NCBI GenBank assembly: GCA_006383075.2
Contig: SMNH02000003.1
Coordinates: 598,414 to 662,413 of the forward strand
From: Kordia sp. TARA_039_SRF
GTDB taxonomy: Bacteria > Bacteroidota > Bacteroidia > Flavobacteriales > Flavobacteriaceae
Direction of reading: 5' to 3'
DNA: 64,000 nt
The notes beneath the pieces were generated by a model. The model did not search any database and had not been told where the DNA came from. It saw only the letters and a program-made list of their open reading frames with translations. Made by a program: the position numbers and the translations under genes. This document shows, piece after piece, positions 1 to 9,293 of this stretch (position 1 is its first letter; each line of letters starts with the position of its first letter).

Positions 1-117
1 AGAGTCTTCGACGATTATAGCTGTGATGTTTTCCATAAAAATTCTTTCTATTCAAAATTCATTCAAATATCAATTTCTTTAGTATTCAGCCTTGTGAGTT
101 TCTCACAAAAATATTGT

Positions 118-345
118 GTTACTTTCGTTTTCTTTGTTTGCCCAAAGAAAAGAAACAAAAGAAAGGGCACTTTTCTAGAGGTGTTTTTAATTTTTCTTTT
201 AAGGAAAAACTAAAACCGCAATAATTTTTTGATATTTCAATTCATCATGCTCTATTTTTTTGTTAAAAGAAAAAAGGCAATCCTTATTGAAAGTTCGAAT
301 ACATTTTAACAAAAAATTACTGCTACACTGCAGAAAAGAAAAACT
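118..345 (+). repeat. Dispersed structured intergenic repeat R1, copy 1
   Basis: Shares ordered blocks with 19868-20092 and 44286-44530: TTTTCTTTG-loop-CAAAGAAAA hairpin, GGCACTTTTC(T/C)AGAGGTGTTTTT, ATGCTCTATTTT, and 3' box CTACACTGC(A/G)GAAAAGAA. Confidence 0.85.
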
Positions 346-366
346 TACGCAAACTTAACTAGTATA

Positions 367-1428
367 TTAACTAACAGGTATTTTGATAACTGCTTGTACT
401 TCGTTTGCTGCTTCCTTGAGTGTAAAAGTAGCATTTTCTCCGTATAATAATTCCAAACGCTTTGAAATATTGTCAACACCTATTTTGGTGGAATCGGTGG
501 TTGATTTTAAACTTCCTGTGTTGTTGACTTGCAATATAATTTCTTGATTATTTGTAGAAACCATCAACTTAATTTTTCCACCTTTTTTCTGTTCAGAAAT
601 GCCGTGTTTGATAGCATTTTCAACCAACATTTGTAAAATCATTGGTGGAATTTTGACTTGCAATAACGATTCGTCTACTTCTTTTTCATAGGACAAACGA
701 TCTTCCAATTGTATTTTGGAAAGCGCAATGTAGTTTTCAACCGTTTCTAATTCTTGCGCAATTTGGATAGCGTCTACTTTGTTCATGTTGAGCGAATATC
801 GCAGCATTTCCGACAATCGTGTTAGCATTTCTCTCGATTTATCCACATCTTCTAGCATCAATCCACGAATATTATTAAGACTGTTGAACATAAAGTGCGG
901 ATTGAGTTGTCCTTTTAGTGTATTGAGTTGTGATTCTTTAAGAGAAGTTTCTAATCGTAAGCGATCCATCTTATTGCGTTGCATACGTGCAATAGATTTT
1001 ATCGCCACATAAGAAACAATCCAGAAAAAGACATAAACACCGATATTTATTGAGGTCACCACAATCATATTGCCGTAGATTGGAAGCCTTTTTTCATGAA
1101 TCGCCACAAATAACAGCGCACTAAAGCTAATGAGAATTACAACGAACAAAAACACAATAAGAATGTACAACCCAAAAACTTTTAAGTAATTTTTTCGATT
1201 TTGATTTTCGATAAAATTGATACGTTTTAGGTATAAACGCAACCACGTAGTTAAACTAATACCGAGAATTACAAATACAATTCCTTCAAGGATAAAATAA
1301 GCTGGCTGAATTTCTGTTTTGGAGCCCATAAAAATTTGTATCGCAACATTAATACTAATGAGCAATCCCCAACTTACAAATTGCAGTAGCCAGAAAAGGT
1401 ATGTATTTGTTTTATTTAAAACTTTCAT
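367..1428 (-). CDS. LytS/YehU-type sensor histidine kinase
   Basis: Multiple TM segments, then QLNPHFMFNSLNNIRGLM and a C-terminal ATPase region (LVENAIKHGI) typical of His_kinase family. Confidence 0.92.
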   Translation of the reverse strand: MKVLNKTNTYLFWLLQFVSWGLLISINVAIQIFMGSKTEIQPAYFILEGIVFVILGISLTTWLRLYLKRINFIENQNRKNYLKVFGLYILIVFLFVVILISFSALLFVAIHEKRLPIYGNMIVVTSINIGVYVFFWIVSYVAIKSIARMQRNKMDRLRLETSLKESQLNTLKGQLNPHFMFNSLNNIRGLMLEDVDKSREMLTRLSEMLRYSLNMNKVDAIQIAQELETVENYIALSKIQLEDRLSYEKEVDESLLQVKIPPMILQMLVENAIKHGISEQKKGGKIKLMVSTNNQEIILQVNNTGSLKSTTDSTKIGVDNISKRLELLYGENATFTLKEAANEVQAVIKIPVS

Positions 1429-1507
1429 GTGTTCAAATGATGTCTAAAGTAAGAAAAATGCACTTCTTTGATGGTAAAAAAAGTGCATTGTAAATTTGAT
1501 TGATGAT

Positions 1508-2899
1508 TTAGAATCGTGCGTTTATCCAGTCAGAAACAAAGTTTAACGCAACAGGCGCAAATGTTTCTTCAATGTTTGCATATTCACTAAATGCGCCTGT
1601 TTCTGAGGTTTGAAATAGGTGGTTTAGGTTCTTAAATTCTTTGATGGTTACGTCTTTATTGTGTTGCAAGCCTTTTTTGATACCTTCTAAGTTCATTTTA
1701 GGCAATACTTGAAAATCTTTTTCTCCATTCACAGCCAATACCGGACAGTTTACTTTTTGTAATGACACTTTCGGATCGTAGCTCATAAAAGTACGCATCC
1801 ATGGTGATGTAAAGGCTTCTACTTGCTGATTGATAACATCATCTGTGAGTTCTGCTTTTCCTTTTTCGGAAGTAATTTTTGTTTTTAAATCATGCAAGAT
1901 GGCTTTCATTTCTTTTTTGGAAGTTTCTCCTTTGTAGTTGGCACTGATTGTATATAATTTGGCAGATGCTTCTTGCGATGCTGCTATGTCTTGTGCAGGA
2001 TAGCCTTCCAATTCGGCAGCACGCTTTCCTTGCGTAAGCAATACTGTTTTTCCATCAACACCTGGTCCCGCTAGTAAAACACAATATGCTACGTTGTTGT
2101 TTCTAGCTGCTACAATTGGTGCGATGAGTCCGCCTTCGCTATGACCAATCAATCCAATTTTATTTATATCTACAACATCGCTTCGTGTTTGTAAATACGC
2201 CATCGCAGCTTCTACATCGGTAGCAAAATCAAACGAAGTTGCTGATGAAAAGTCACCTTCTGACTTTGCAGTTCCTCTATCATCATAACGCAAAACTGCA
2301 ATTCCCTGACGCGTTAGATGATCTGCTAATACTAAAAATGGTTTGTGCCCTAATAATTCTTCATTCCTATCTTGCGGTCCAGAACCTGAAATTAATATTG
2401 CTACGGGCGGATTTTTAACGTCTTTTGGTAACGTTAACGTTCCTGCCAATTTGATATTTTCTGCTTTCGCATTTTCAAAAGTCACTTCTTCGGCAATGTA
2501 TGGATATGGCTTTTTAGGTTCTTGTGGGCGAAGTTTTTCCTTTTTTTCGCCTTTGGTCATGTTTAAAGGAAAGGTTTGCCCTGATTGTTTGAACGTTCCT
2601 TGAAGCTTACCATTAGCAAATATAGCCGTGTATTCCATTCCTATTTGTGCATACGTAATGGTTAGTGTGCTTCCGTCTAATACTGTTTTGTCGGTAGGCA
2701 AATCGTACGCACCTTGCTTTGGACTGTCTAAAGTAGTTGTGTATCCGTCATCACTTTGCGAAATGTTGAATACTATAGGAAGTTCCATTCCTTGCACACT
2801 CAAATTTCCTTTCCAAGTTCCAGAGATATCTTGTGCCGATGCGAACATCGCTCCTAAGAGAAAAGCTAGCTTAAAAATGAGTTTGATAAATGATTGCAT
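1508..2899 (-). CDS. Secreted alpha/beta hydrolase (serine aminopeptidase-like)
   Basis: Signal peptide, ISGSGPQDRNEE, nucleophile elbow GLIGHSEGG, C-terminal catalytic-His-like region NLNHLFQ. Confidence 0.9.
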   Translation of the reverse strand: MQSFIKLIFKLAFLLGAMFASAQDISGTWKGNLSVQGMELPIVFNISQSDDGYTTTLDSPKQGAYDLPTDKTVLDGSTLTITYAQIGMEYTAIFANGKLQGTFKQSGQTFPLNMTKGEKKEKLRPQEPKKPYPYIAEEVTFENAKAENIKLAGTLTLPKDVKNPPVAILISGSGPQDRNEELLGHKPFLVLADHLTRQGIAVLRYDDRGTAKSEGDFSSATSFDFATDVEAAMAYLQTRSDVVDINKIGLIGHSEGGLIAPIVAARNNNVAYCVLLAGPGVDGKTVLLTQGKRAAELEGYPAQDIAASQEASAKLYTISANYKGETSKKEMKAILHDLKTKITSEKGKAELTDDVINQQVEAFTSPWMRTFMSYDPKVSLQKVNCPVLAVNGEKDFQVLPKMNLEGIKKGLQHNKDVTIKEFKNLNHLFQTSETGAFSEYANIEETFAPVALNFVSDWINARF

Positions 2900-3038
2900 G
2901 TCTGTCGTTTTTTGATTACGATGTAAAAGTAAGACACTTTTGTGCTGCTGTAATCAAAATTATGACGAACGGAAAATAGATTGTGGCGAACGGTTTTATC
3001 TTGTTTGTTCTTTGTTTTCTGTTGTTTGTTTTTCGTTT

Positions 3039-3059
3039 ACACTGAGCTTGTCGAAGTGT
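3039..3059. repeat. Short dispersed palindrome ACACTGAGCTTGTCGAAGTGT
   Basis: Near reverse complement of 54673-54691 (ACTTCGACAGGCTCAGTGT); intergenic. Confidence 0.7.
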
Positions 3060-3073
3060 TTTTGTATACACTA

Positions 3074-3799
3074 TCAATCCCCTTTTTCGGCAATTCGCTT
3101 TTCTATTTCTTTCATAATTTTTTCCGCTCTTGTTTTGAAGAGTTTTAATTCAGGAAGAAAAACTTGATATGCCATGAAATGTGTCGTGGCTATTCTATTT
3201 TTGTAATCAGGATTGTTGAGTGCGTAGTCGATGAATTCTTTGGTAGGACGAAAATTGATAACACTTGACCACCATTCGTAGTTCTTCTTAAAATGCGAGT
3301 AGTTTTCTTTGATATCTTCCGAACGCATGTCGTCGTCTATTTTAATTTCTCGCAGTCGTTCTGTATAAAATTCTATAATTTGTGTTGGCAAACTGTCTTT
3401 AAACTTATCTGTATTGAAAGCTTCTAGCTGATTGTATCCGCGCTTATTAAAGGTAATTTCTGGAAAACCAATCATAATCGCAATGTATTGCGGATTGAAA
3501 GCATAATCGACAGCTTTGATGGAATCTTTTAATATTTTATTGAACAAGGGTTCCGCAAGGTCATAATACGAAAACATTTTGTCAATTTCTTTGACATCAT
3601 TTTTTAAATCATCTTTAACTATGGAATAAATATTTAATAATTTTGCTTTTTCTTTACGACGTTCATTCCAATTGTTTAGAGAAACTGCAATTAAGATTCC
3701 TATCACTACTAAAATGATTTCTCCAATCGCATACGCAATGTAACTTCCTATTTCTTTCTTTTTCAAAAGTTTGCTTCTTTTATTTCTAAATAGTTTCAT
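3074..3799 (-). CDS. DUF6090-like membrane-anchored protein
   Basis: N-terminus KKKEIGSYIAYAIGEIILVVIGILIAVSLNNWNERRKE typical of this Bacteroidota family. Confidence 0.8.
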   Translation of the reverse strand: MKLFRNKRSKLLKKKEIGSYIAYAIGEIILVVIGILIAVSLNNWNERRKEKAKLLNIYSIVKDDLKNDVKEIDKMFSYYDLAEPLFNKILKDSIKAVDYAFNPQYIAIMIGFPEITFNKRGYNQLEAFNTDKFKDSLPTQIIEFYTERLREIKIDDDMRSEDIKENYSHFKKNYEWWSSVINFRPTKEFIDYALNNPDYKNRIATTHFMAYQVFLPELKLFKTRAEKIMKEIEKRIAEKGD

Positions 3800-3811
3800 A
3801 GTCCACTTTCA

Positions 3812-6800
3812 TTAAAACCCAAAACCAAAACCGAATGCAAAACGCAGTCCGTCATCAGAATTAAATAATGAAATGTTCGCGGAAATCATATCAGCACCGT
3901 TGAGCCAAATTCCGCCTCCAAGCGATGTGTTCCATTTTTCAGAAGTATCGCCGCTAATCCAAATTCTACCATAGTCAAATCCTCCAAAGACACCAATATT
4001 TAACGGCAATATTCCTGTTTTTACTTTTCTTAGGTTTACACGTAAATCAGTTGTTTGTACAAAGGCACGCTTTCCAGTAAAACGCTCATGGCGGAATCCA
4101 CGCAAACCTGTTCTGGCACCCAAACTTGCTCCTTGATAAAATTCAAATCCATCACCAAAGTTAATATGTCCACGAAATTTTGTTGCCAATACCAATTGTC
4201 CGCTCGAAATGAGTCGATGATTGATGGCAAGTTCAGGAATCAAGTAGGCAAAACCTCTTGTGGTACTTACATTGTTTTTGTATCCTGATTCTACACTGAT
4301 TTCCATTCCCATCGTTGGAAACGCCTCATTGTCTACATTTTTGTAATGGTATTTTGCACGGACTCCAAAGAAATCTTGCTTGTCAAATAGTCGTGAATCT
4401 GCTGGAAAGTTTTGTTCTAAGAAACGTCCTGGTGTACGTTCTATTTCGTTGCTTTCATAGGACAATCCTGCTTGGAAATTTCCGCCTAATTGACCTCGCC
4501 AAATGAGTGATGGTGTAAATCGAAATGTTCGTATTTTGACACGATTGTAATCCAAATCTACATCCAATCCATCATTTTCATCAGCTTCAGGATTTGGTGT
4601 ATTGTTTCCAAAACCAAAAAAGTTGATGGCGTAATTTGGACTGTTAAAATCGACTCCGAGTAATAAATTCCAACGTCCGATGATATTGCTAAATTCTCCC
4701 AAATACCCAAGATCAAAACCATTGGTTGCGAAGAAATATTCTGCTCTAATCGTGTGACGAGACGTAAACGGATTTCGCTCAAAACCAAAGTCGGTAATCG
4801 TTGTTGAAACGCCTATTTTTATACCATCATCTGGATTGAATCCTGCTGTTGGAAGTAATTGTGATGTTCCGTTTTTTAACTTTTTGTAATCGTATACATT
4901 TGTTTCGTAATTGTCCGTCAACACTCTGTTTCCTTTGTTGCTTAAAAAGGTATTTTTCTTGGATTTATAATCGTAATAGACAATTTTTTTACCGTTTTTG
5001 ATGTCGTATACATCGTTGTTTTGTCCACCAACCAAACGCACTTTTATATAATCATCGCCAGTTCCGTACACGTGAAACACATCGTCATCGTCTAACGCAT
5101 AAATCCAAATTTCTTTGGTATCATCTTCATCATACGTTCGCTCATGGAAAATATCTTTTTTCTCACCACCTTTGATGCGATACGCAGTCACTTTGGTTTT
5201 TCCATTTGGCAAACGTTCAATATCAAACCAATCATCTTTATTGGTTCCTTTGATAACCGCAAGTTTATTGATGAGTTCGTAATAACGGTCAGAAATGGCT
5301 TGTAAGTTTTCGCGTCTTCCTTTTAAGTTTTTCTTGATTTCAACAAGTGTTTCATCGCGGACTTCTTCTGGAAATTCCAAAAATGCTTCCTCAATTACTT
5401 CATCCGTTACACCTTCTTGAATAATTTTCACTTGCGCATCCCAAACATCTTTGCCCGATTGCTGAATGATTTCCATATCTAACGGATACGGTTCTACATT
5501 CACACCTTTTACATCTTCTAAATCTTCTTCATATTTACGCAATAATCGTGCTGACGGAATGATTTTTACCGCAGTTCCTAACAAGAAACCGTCTGACATT
5601 TTAGAAAATGCTTGGTCGCGGTCACGTGGCAACGGACGAAATACGCGTTGTCCATTTTCTCTAAATTCAATCCAACGCCATTGGTCTTGATGTCTGTCCC
5701 AATCGCCAATAAGCATGTCAAACAAACGCGCACGAATGTAGGAAGCTTCATCGATGATGATGTCTTCGTCTTTGTGCAATTTTTTCATAAAATCGTCCGT
5801 ACTTTCCAAATCATCTTGATACCCAAAACTTGCTTTATCGCTGTGACCTTCGGATGTGTGTTCTTCAATCATGTACAATTCATCTCCAAAATCGACATTG
5901 TATTTGCCCAATGCTTTTTGTTTTGGGACGTAAAACAGAATCGGATTCGTGTGATATACTTGCGCTCCATCTGCCAGTTTTCCCACGGCAAATGGCGCGT
6001 ACGGATGTGCTCCTGTAAAAATATCTAAGATTAAATCCTGTGTTGAGGTATCTTCAAATTGATTTTTTACATATTGATCTTTGAATAAAACGGCTTGTAA
6101 GTATTGTAGCGCTTGTTTTCGCAACGCACGCATTACGTATTCCGCACCATTTTTGTCTCTTAATCGTAAGGATTTTGATTGGTTTCCACCACCTTTTCGA
6201 ACAGGTTCCAATCCGCCATACAACGTATCTAAATCTACTGTTGGTGCTTTTACAGGCGTGCTGAAAAGTTTACGGTAGCGATTGCCCCATAAAAATTTAT
6301 GAAAGCCTGATTTTTCTGTTTCTTCTTTGGTATACACAGACGCATACACGTGTTTTGGAAATGTTTCTGGATAAATAGTTTTTAATTCAGGCGCGTCTTC
6401 GCGAATGACCTCAGTTTCAAATACTAATTCGTTATCTTCTGCAGAATAGAATCGCACAAAAGAAGAACCATCTGTAAAAACATCCAAGCGGGCAAAACCG
6501 TGTGTTCCATACGAGAATTTTCCGCCACCAACGTTGCGTGTACCAGATTTTTTGGCACCCGAGCCACTTACTATCTGACGTAAATTATCTTCTGTAATAT
6601 ATTGTAAGCTGTGCTCGTGACCAGACACAAAGATGACTTTATCGTTTTCTTGCGAAAGTGTGATGATTCGTTTTCTTAATTCGTTATAACGCTTATGCGA
6701 TTGGTCTACATTCGCCGTTCCACTTGTAGAACGAAGTAAGTTTTTTAAGCTTCCTAAAATTGGAATAGGCGTCATGTGAGTTTTGAATGTGTATTGCGCA

Positions 6801-7501
6801 TTGTGCGGTCCGTTGGTATACATCGGGTGATGCAATGCTACAATTGTTGTTTTTCCACGCGCTTTTTTGATGAGACTACTGTATTCTTCTAAAAACTTGG
6901 TGCGTGTTTTAATTTCACATTCGTCGTTCATGGTAGGATGTCTGTCCCAGTTGGTGATATACCATTGCGTATCAACCATAATGAGTTCAATATCTTCACT
7001 GACGTGGATTTTTTCAATCGGACAGCCGTCTTCAGGTAGAAACGTATTTTTTCCAACAATATCTTCTATATATTTTTCTTGTCGTTTTAAACCTTCCAGA
7101 CCATCGCTATACCAATCATGATTTCCAGGAATAAAGATGGTGCGTCCTTTAAAATCTTTTACAATACTTGTTTGTGCATCTAATTGGTGTGCGGCATATT
7201 CTCTCAGAATACTTGATTTTTTTGGCAATCCCGCAGGATAAATATTGTCTCCTAAAAAAATAGCCGTACTATTTTTAGAAGCTTTCTGCAGTTCTTTTTC
7301 CATCATTTGCAAGGCAACTGCTTTATCTCCCAACGGAGAATTTCCTGCGTCACCAATTAAATAGAAGGTATGTTTTATCGTTTTTTCTGCTGGAAATGGA
7401 TGTACACTTTTTTTGCCCGCGTACTGTGCTTTGTAGGTTGCGCAAGCATTTAAAAAAAGTAATAGTACCAAGATTCCGGTAAAACGTAGCAATGTTGTCA
7501 T
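3812..7501 (-). CDS. Metallophosphoesterase fused to C-terminal outer-membrane beta-barrel
   Basis: Lipoprotein-like N-terminus (LFLNACA), calcineurin-like motifs GDAGN, GDNIYPAG, GNHDWY, GHEH; C-terminal ~350 aa surface-antigen-like barrel ending FAFGFGFGF. Confidence 0.88.
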   Translation of the reverse strand: MTTLLRFTGILVLLLFLNACATYKAQYAGKKSVHPFPAEKTIKHTFYLIGDAGNSPLGDKAVALQMMEKELQKASKNSTAIFLGDNIYPAGLPKKSSILREYAAHQLDAQTSIVKDFKGRTIFIPGNHDWYSDGLEGLKRQEKYIEDIVGKNTFLPEDGCPIEKIHVSEDIELIMVDTQWYITNWDRHPTMNDECEIKTRTKFLEEYSSLIKKARGKTTIVALHHPMYTNGPHNAQYTFKTHMTPIPILGSLKNLLRSTSGTANVDQSHKRYNELRKRIITLSQENDKVIFVSGHEHSLQYITEDNLRQIVSGSGAKKSGTRNVGGGKFSYGTHGFARLDVFTDGSSFVRFYSAEDNELVFETEVIREDAPELKTIYPETFPKHVYASVYTKEETEKSGFHKFLWGNRYRKLFSTPVKAPTVDLDTLYGGLEPVRKGGGNQSKSLRLRDKNGAEYVMRALRKQALQYLQAVLFKDQYVKNQFEDTSTQDLILDIFTGAHPYAPFAVGKLADGAQVYHTNPILFYVPKQKALGKYNVDFGDELYMIEEHTSEGHSDKASFGYQDDLESTDDFMKKLHKDEDIIIDEASYIRARLFDMLIGDWDRHQDQWRWIEFRENGQRVFRPLPRDRDQAFSKMSDGFLLGTAVKIIPSARLLRKYEEDLEDVKGVNVEPYPLDMEIIQQSGKDVWDAQVKIIQEGVTDEVIEEAFLEFPEEVRDETLVEIKKNLKGRRENLQAISDRYYELINKLAVIKGTNKDDWFDIERLPNGKTKVTAYRIKGGEKKDIFHERTYDEDDTKEIWIYALDDDDVFHVYGTGDDYIKVRLVGGQNNDVYDIKNGKKIVYYDYKSKKNTFLSNKGNRVLTDNYETNVYDYKKLKNGTSQLLPTAGFNPDDGIKIGVSTTITDFGFERNPFTSRHTIRAEYFFATNGFDLGYLGEFSNIIGRWNLLLGVDFNSPNYAINFFGFGNNTPNPEADENDGLDVDLDYNRVKIRTFRFTPSLIWRGQLGGNFQAGLSYESNEIERTPGRFLEQNFPADSRLFDKQDFFGVRAKYHYKNVDNEAFPTMGMEISVESGYKNNVSTTRGFAYLIPELAINHRLISSGQLVLATKFRGHINFGDGFEFYQGASLGARTGLRGFRHERFTGKRAFVQTTDLRVNLRKVKTGILPLNIGVFGGFDYGRIWISGDTSEKWNTSLGGGIWLNGADMISANISLFNSDDGLRFAFGFGFGF

Positions 7502-7546
7502 GGGTGTTTTTTTGTCTGTTTAAAGATAATCATTCATTCGCAAATG

Positions 7547-7801
7547 TTAACATATAAGTTCGTAGTTTTCTAAAAAGTGAATAACCTTAGCCTCAGGCAT
7601 TTCACAAGGCTTTAAAATTTCGCGTTGACGCGTGCAATAATAATTAAGACTGATAAAATCCTTTCCGCCCAATTTTGAAGCAAAGACTTTGAAGCTTTTT
7701 CCATTATTGAACACACTTTTGGTAACACCATATTTTGTATCATTATAGCATACTTCGGAATAACCGTTGGGAAGTTTTTGAATGTGTTGTAGTAGTTTCA
7801 T
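7547..7801 (-). CDS. Small conserved flavobacterial hypothetical protein
   Basis: 84 aa ORF, complete start/stop, compact intergenic spacing; function unknown. Confidence 0.6.
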   Translation of the reverse strand: MKLLQHIQKLPNGYSEVCYNDTKYGVTKSVFNNGKSFKVFASKLGGKDFISLNYYCTRQREILKPCEMPEAKVIHFLENYELIC

Positions 7802-7921
7802 TTCACTTTAAAATTACTAAAAGAATAGATTACGTAAGTTTCAGAGGTTGTTTTGATAAAATATATATGGAACTCAAACGTTTTACACATCATTACGAAA
7901 CATTGCTTAAAGTTTAGTATT

Positions 7922-8040
7922 TTTACTCGATAATCGAAATTTAAAATGCTTCGTGACTTGCTCTGAAGTAATTGACTAGATATTCGAAATCTTGACGCTT
8001 TGGGTTTTTCTTGAAGTCGTTGACCTAATTTAAAAAAACC
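7922..8040 (+). repeat. Dispersed repeat R2, copy 1, immediately upstream of the HD-PycTM gene
   Basis: TTTACTCGATAATCGAAATTTA and AATGCTTCGTGACTTGCTCTGAAGTAATTGAC recur at 58962-59061 with few changes. Confidence 0.7.
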
Positions 8041-8043
8041 TTT

Positions 8044-9288
8044 ATGGAGACGCTTATTGTTGAAGTTGAAAAGTATGTAATTGACTTTCTGAATAAAAAT
8101 GTTGACAAGTCGTATGTGTATCATAATTTAACACATACAAAAGCAGTTGTTGACAGCACGAAGGAGATTATTGAAGGTATGGAGATTGAGGAAAAACCTG
8201 CACAGCAACTTATTATTGCAGCGTGGTTTCACGATACAGGATATGCAAAAGGCGTAGAAAATCACGAAGAAGAAAGTGTCCGAATTGCTACCGAATTTTT
8301 AACACAATACAACATTTCTGAAGAAGATGTGAAGGTAATTACTGAGCTTATTTTGGCAACGAAAATGGGCAACAAGCCTAGTAATTTACTAGAGGAAGTT
8401 ATTTGTGATGCCGATTGTGGACATATTGGAAGCAAGAATTTTCAAGCGTTAACAGAATTGCTCCGCAAAGAGATTGAATTGACACAAGGCGAATCTATTT
8501 CAGAAGGCGAATGGTTGAAAGAGAATATCAACTTTTTATCAAAACAACATAAGTTTTACACAACGTACGCAGCAAAGAATTGGCAAAAACGCAAAGGAAA
8601 AAATCTTTCTAAATTACTAAAAACGCAGAATAAAGTTTCGCGTACCGTTACGAAATTAAAGCAGAAAAAAGCCGAGTTAAAGTTTAAAAAGCGTAAAATT
8701 GATTTGCCAGAACGCGGAATCGAAACTATGTTTCGCGTGGCACTTCGAAATCATATTACGTTGAGTGATATTGCCGATACAAAAGCCAATATTTTACTAT
8801 CAGTAAATGCAATTATCATTTCCATGGTTTTGTCCAATTTGGTTTCTAAGCTCGATAATCCTTCCAATGATTATTTAATTTATCCAACGATTATTTTTAC
8901 GATTTTTACGGTAACATCGATGGTACTTTCTATTTTGGCGACACGTCCAAATGTAACTTCTGGAAAGTTTACGAAAGAAGATGTAGCAAATAGAAAAGTG
9001 AATTTGTTATTCTTTGGAAATTTCCACAAAATGAAATTGGACGAATTTGAGTGGGCAATGGGCGAAATGATGCAAGACCGCGATTATTTATACGGTTCAC
9101 TCACTAAAGATTTGTACTTTTTAGGACTCGTTTTAAACCGAAAATATAGTTTATTGCGAACTACCTATACCGTTTTTATGATTGGAATTGTAGTTAGCGT
9201 GTTGTCGTTCATCGTTGCGTTTTACACACGCGATCCTGAAGCTGGTAGAAGAGCGCATGAAGCAACAACCGCGTTGCTGCTTCAATAA
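8044..9288 (+). CDS. HD-domain phosphohydrolase fused to PycTM-like (DUF5706/Pycsar effector family) membrane domain
   Basis: N-terminal YHNLTHTKAVVDS...AAWFHDTGY...CDADCGHIG (HD-type metal ligands); C-terminal LRNHITLSDIADTKANILLSVNAIIISMVLS with further TM helices, typical of Pycsar effector-family proteins. Confidence 0.87.
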   Translation: METLIVEVEKYVIDFLNKNVDKSYVYHNLTHTKAVVDSTKEIIEGMEIEEKPAQQLIIAAWFHDTGYAKGVENHEEESVRIATEFLTQYNISEEDVKVITELILATKMGNKPSNLLEEVICDADCGHIGSKNFQALTELLRKEIELTQGESISEGEWLKENINFLSKQHKFYTTYAAKNWQKRKGKNLSKLLKTQNKVSRTVTKLKQKKAELKFKKRKIDLPERGIETMFRVALRNHITLSDIADTKANILLSVNAIIISMVLSNLVSKLDNPSNDYLIYPTIIFTIFTVTSMVLSILATRPNVTSGKFTKEDVANRKVNLLFFGNFHKMKLDEFEWAMGEMMQDRDYLYGSLTKDLYFLGLVLNRKYSLLRTTYTVFMIGIVVSVLSFIVAFYTRDPEAGRRAHEATTALLLQ

Positions 9289-9293
9289 ATCGC

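Noticed and set aside
118-345. R1 repeat as a retron, group II intron or diversity-generating retroelement template
   Set aside because: No reverse transcriptase ORF or variable-repeat pair in the window; kept only as a structured repeat.
5612-6028. 138 aa plus-strand ORF antisense to the metallophosphoesterase
   Set aside because: Antisense to a long gene with clear domain motifs; typical shadow ORF. The same applies to most sub-140 aa antisense ORFs in the track.
7798-8124. 108 aa minus-strand ORF upstream of the HD-PycTM gene
   Set aside because: Overlaps the start of the well-supported 8044 gene and consists largely of R2 repeat sequence.
8044-9288. Complete Pycsar operon
   Set aside because: No nucleotide cyclase gene adjacent or elsewhere in the window; only the effector-like domain is supported.
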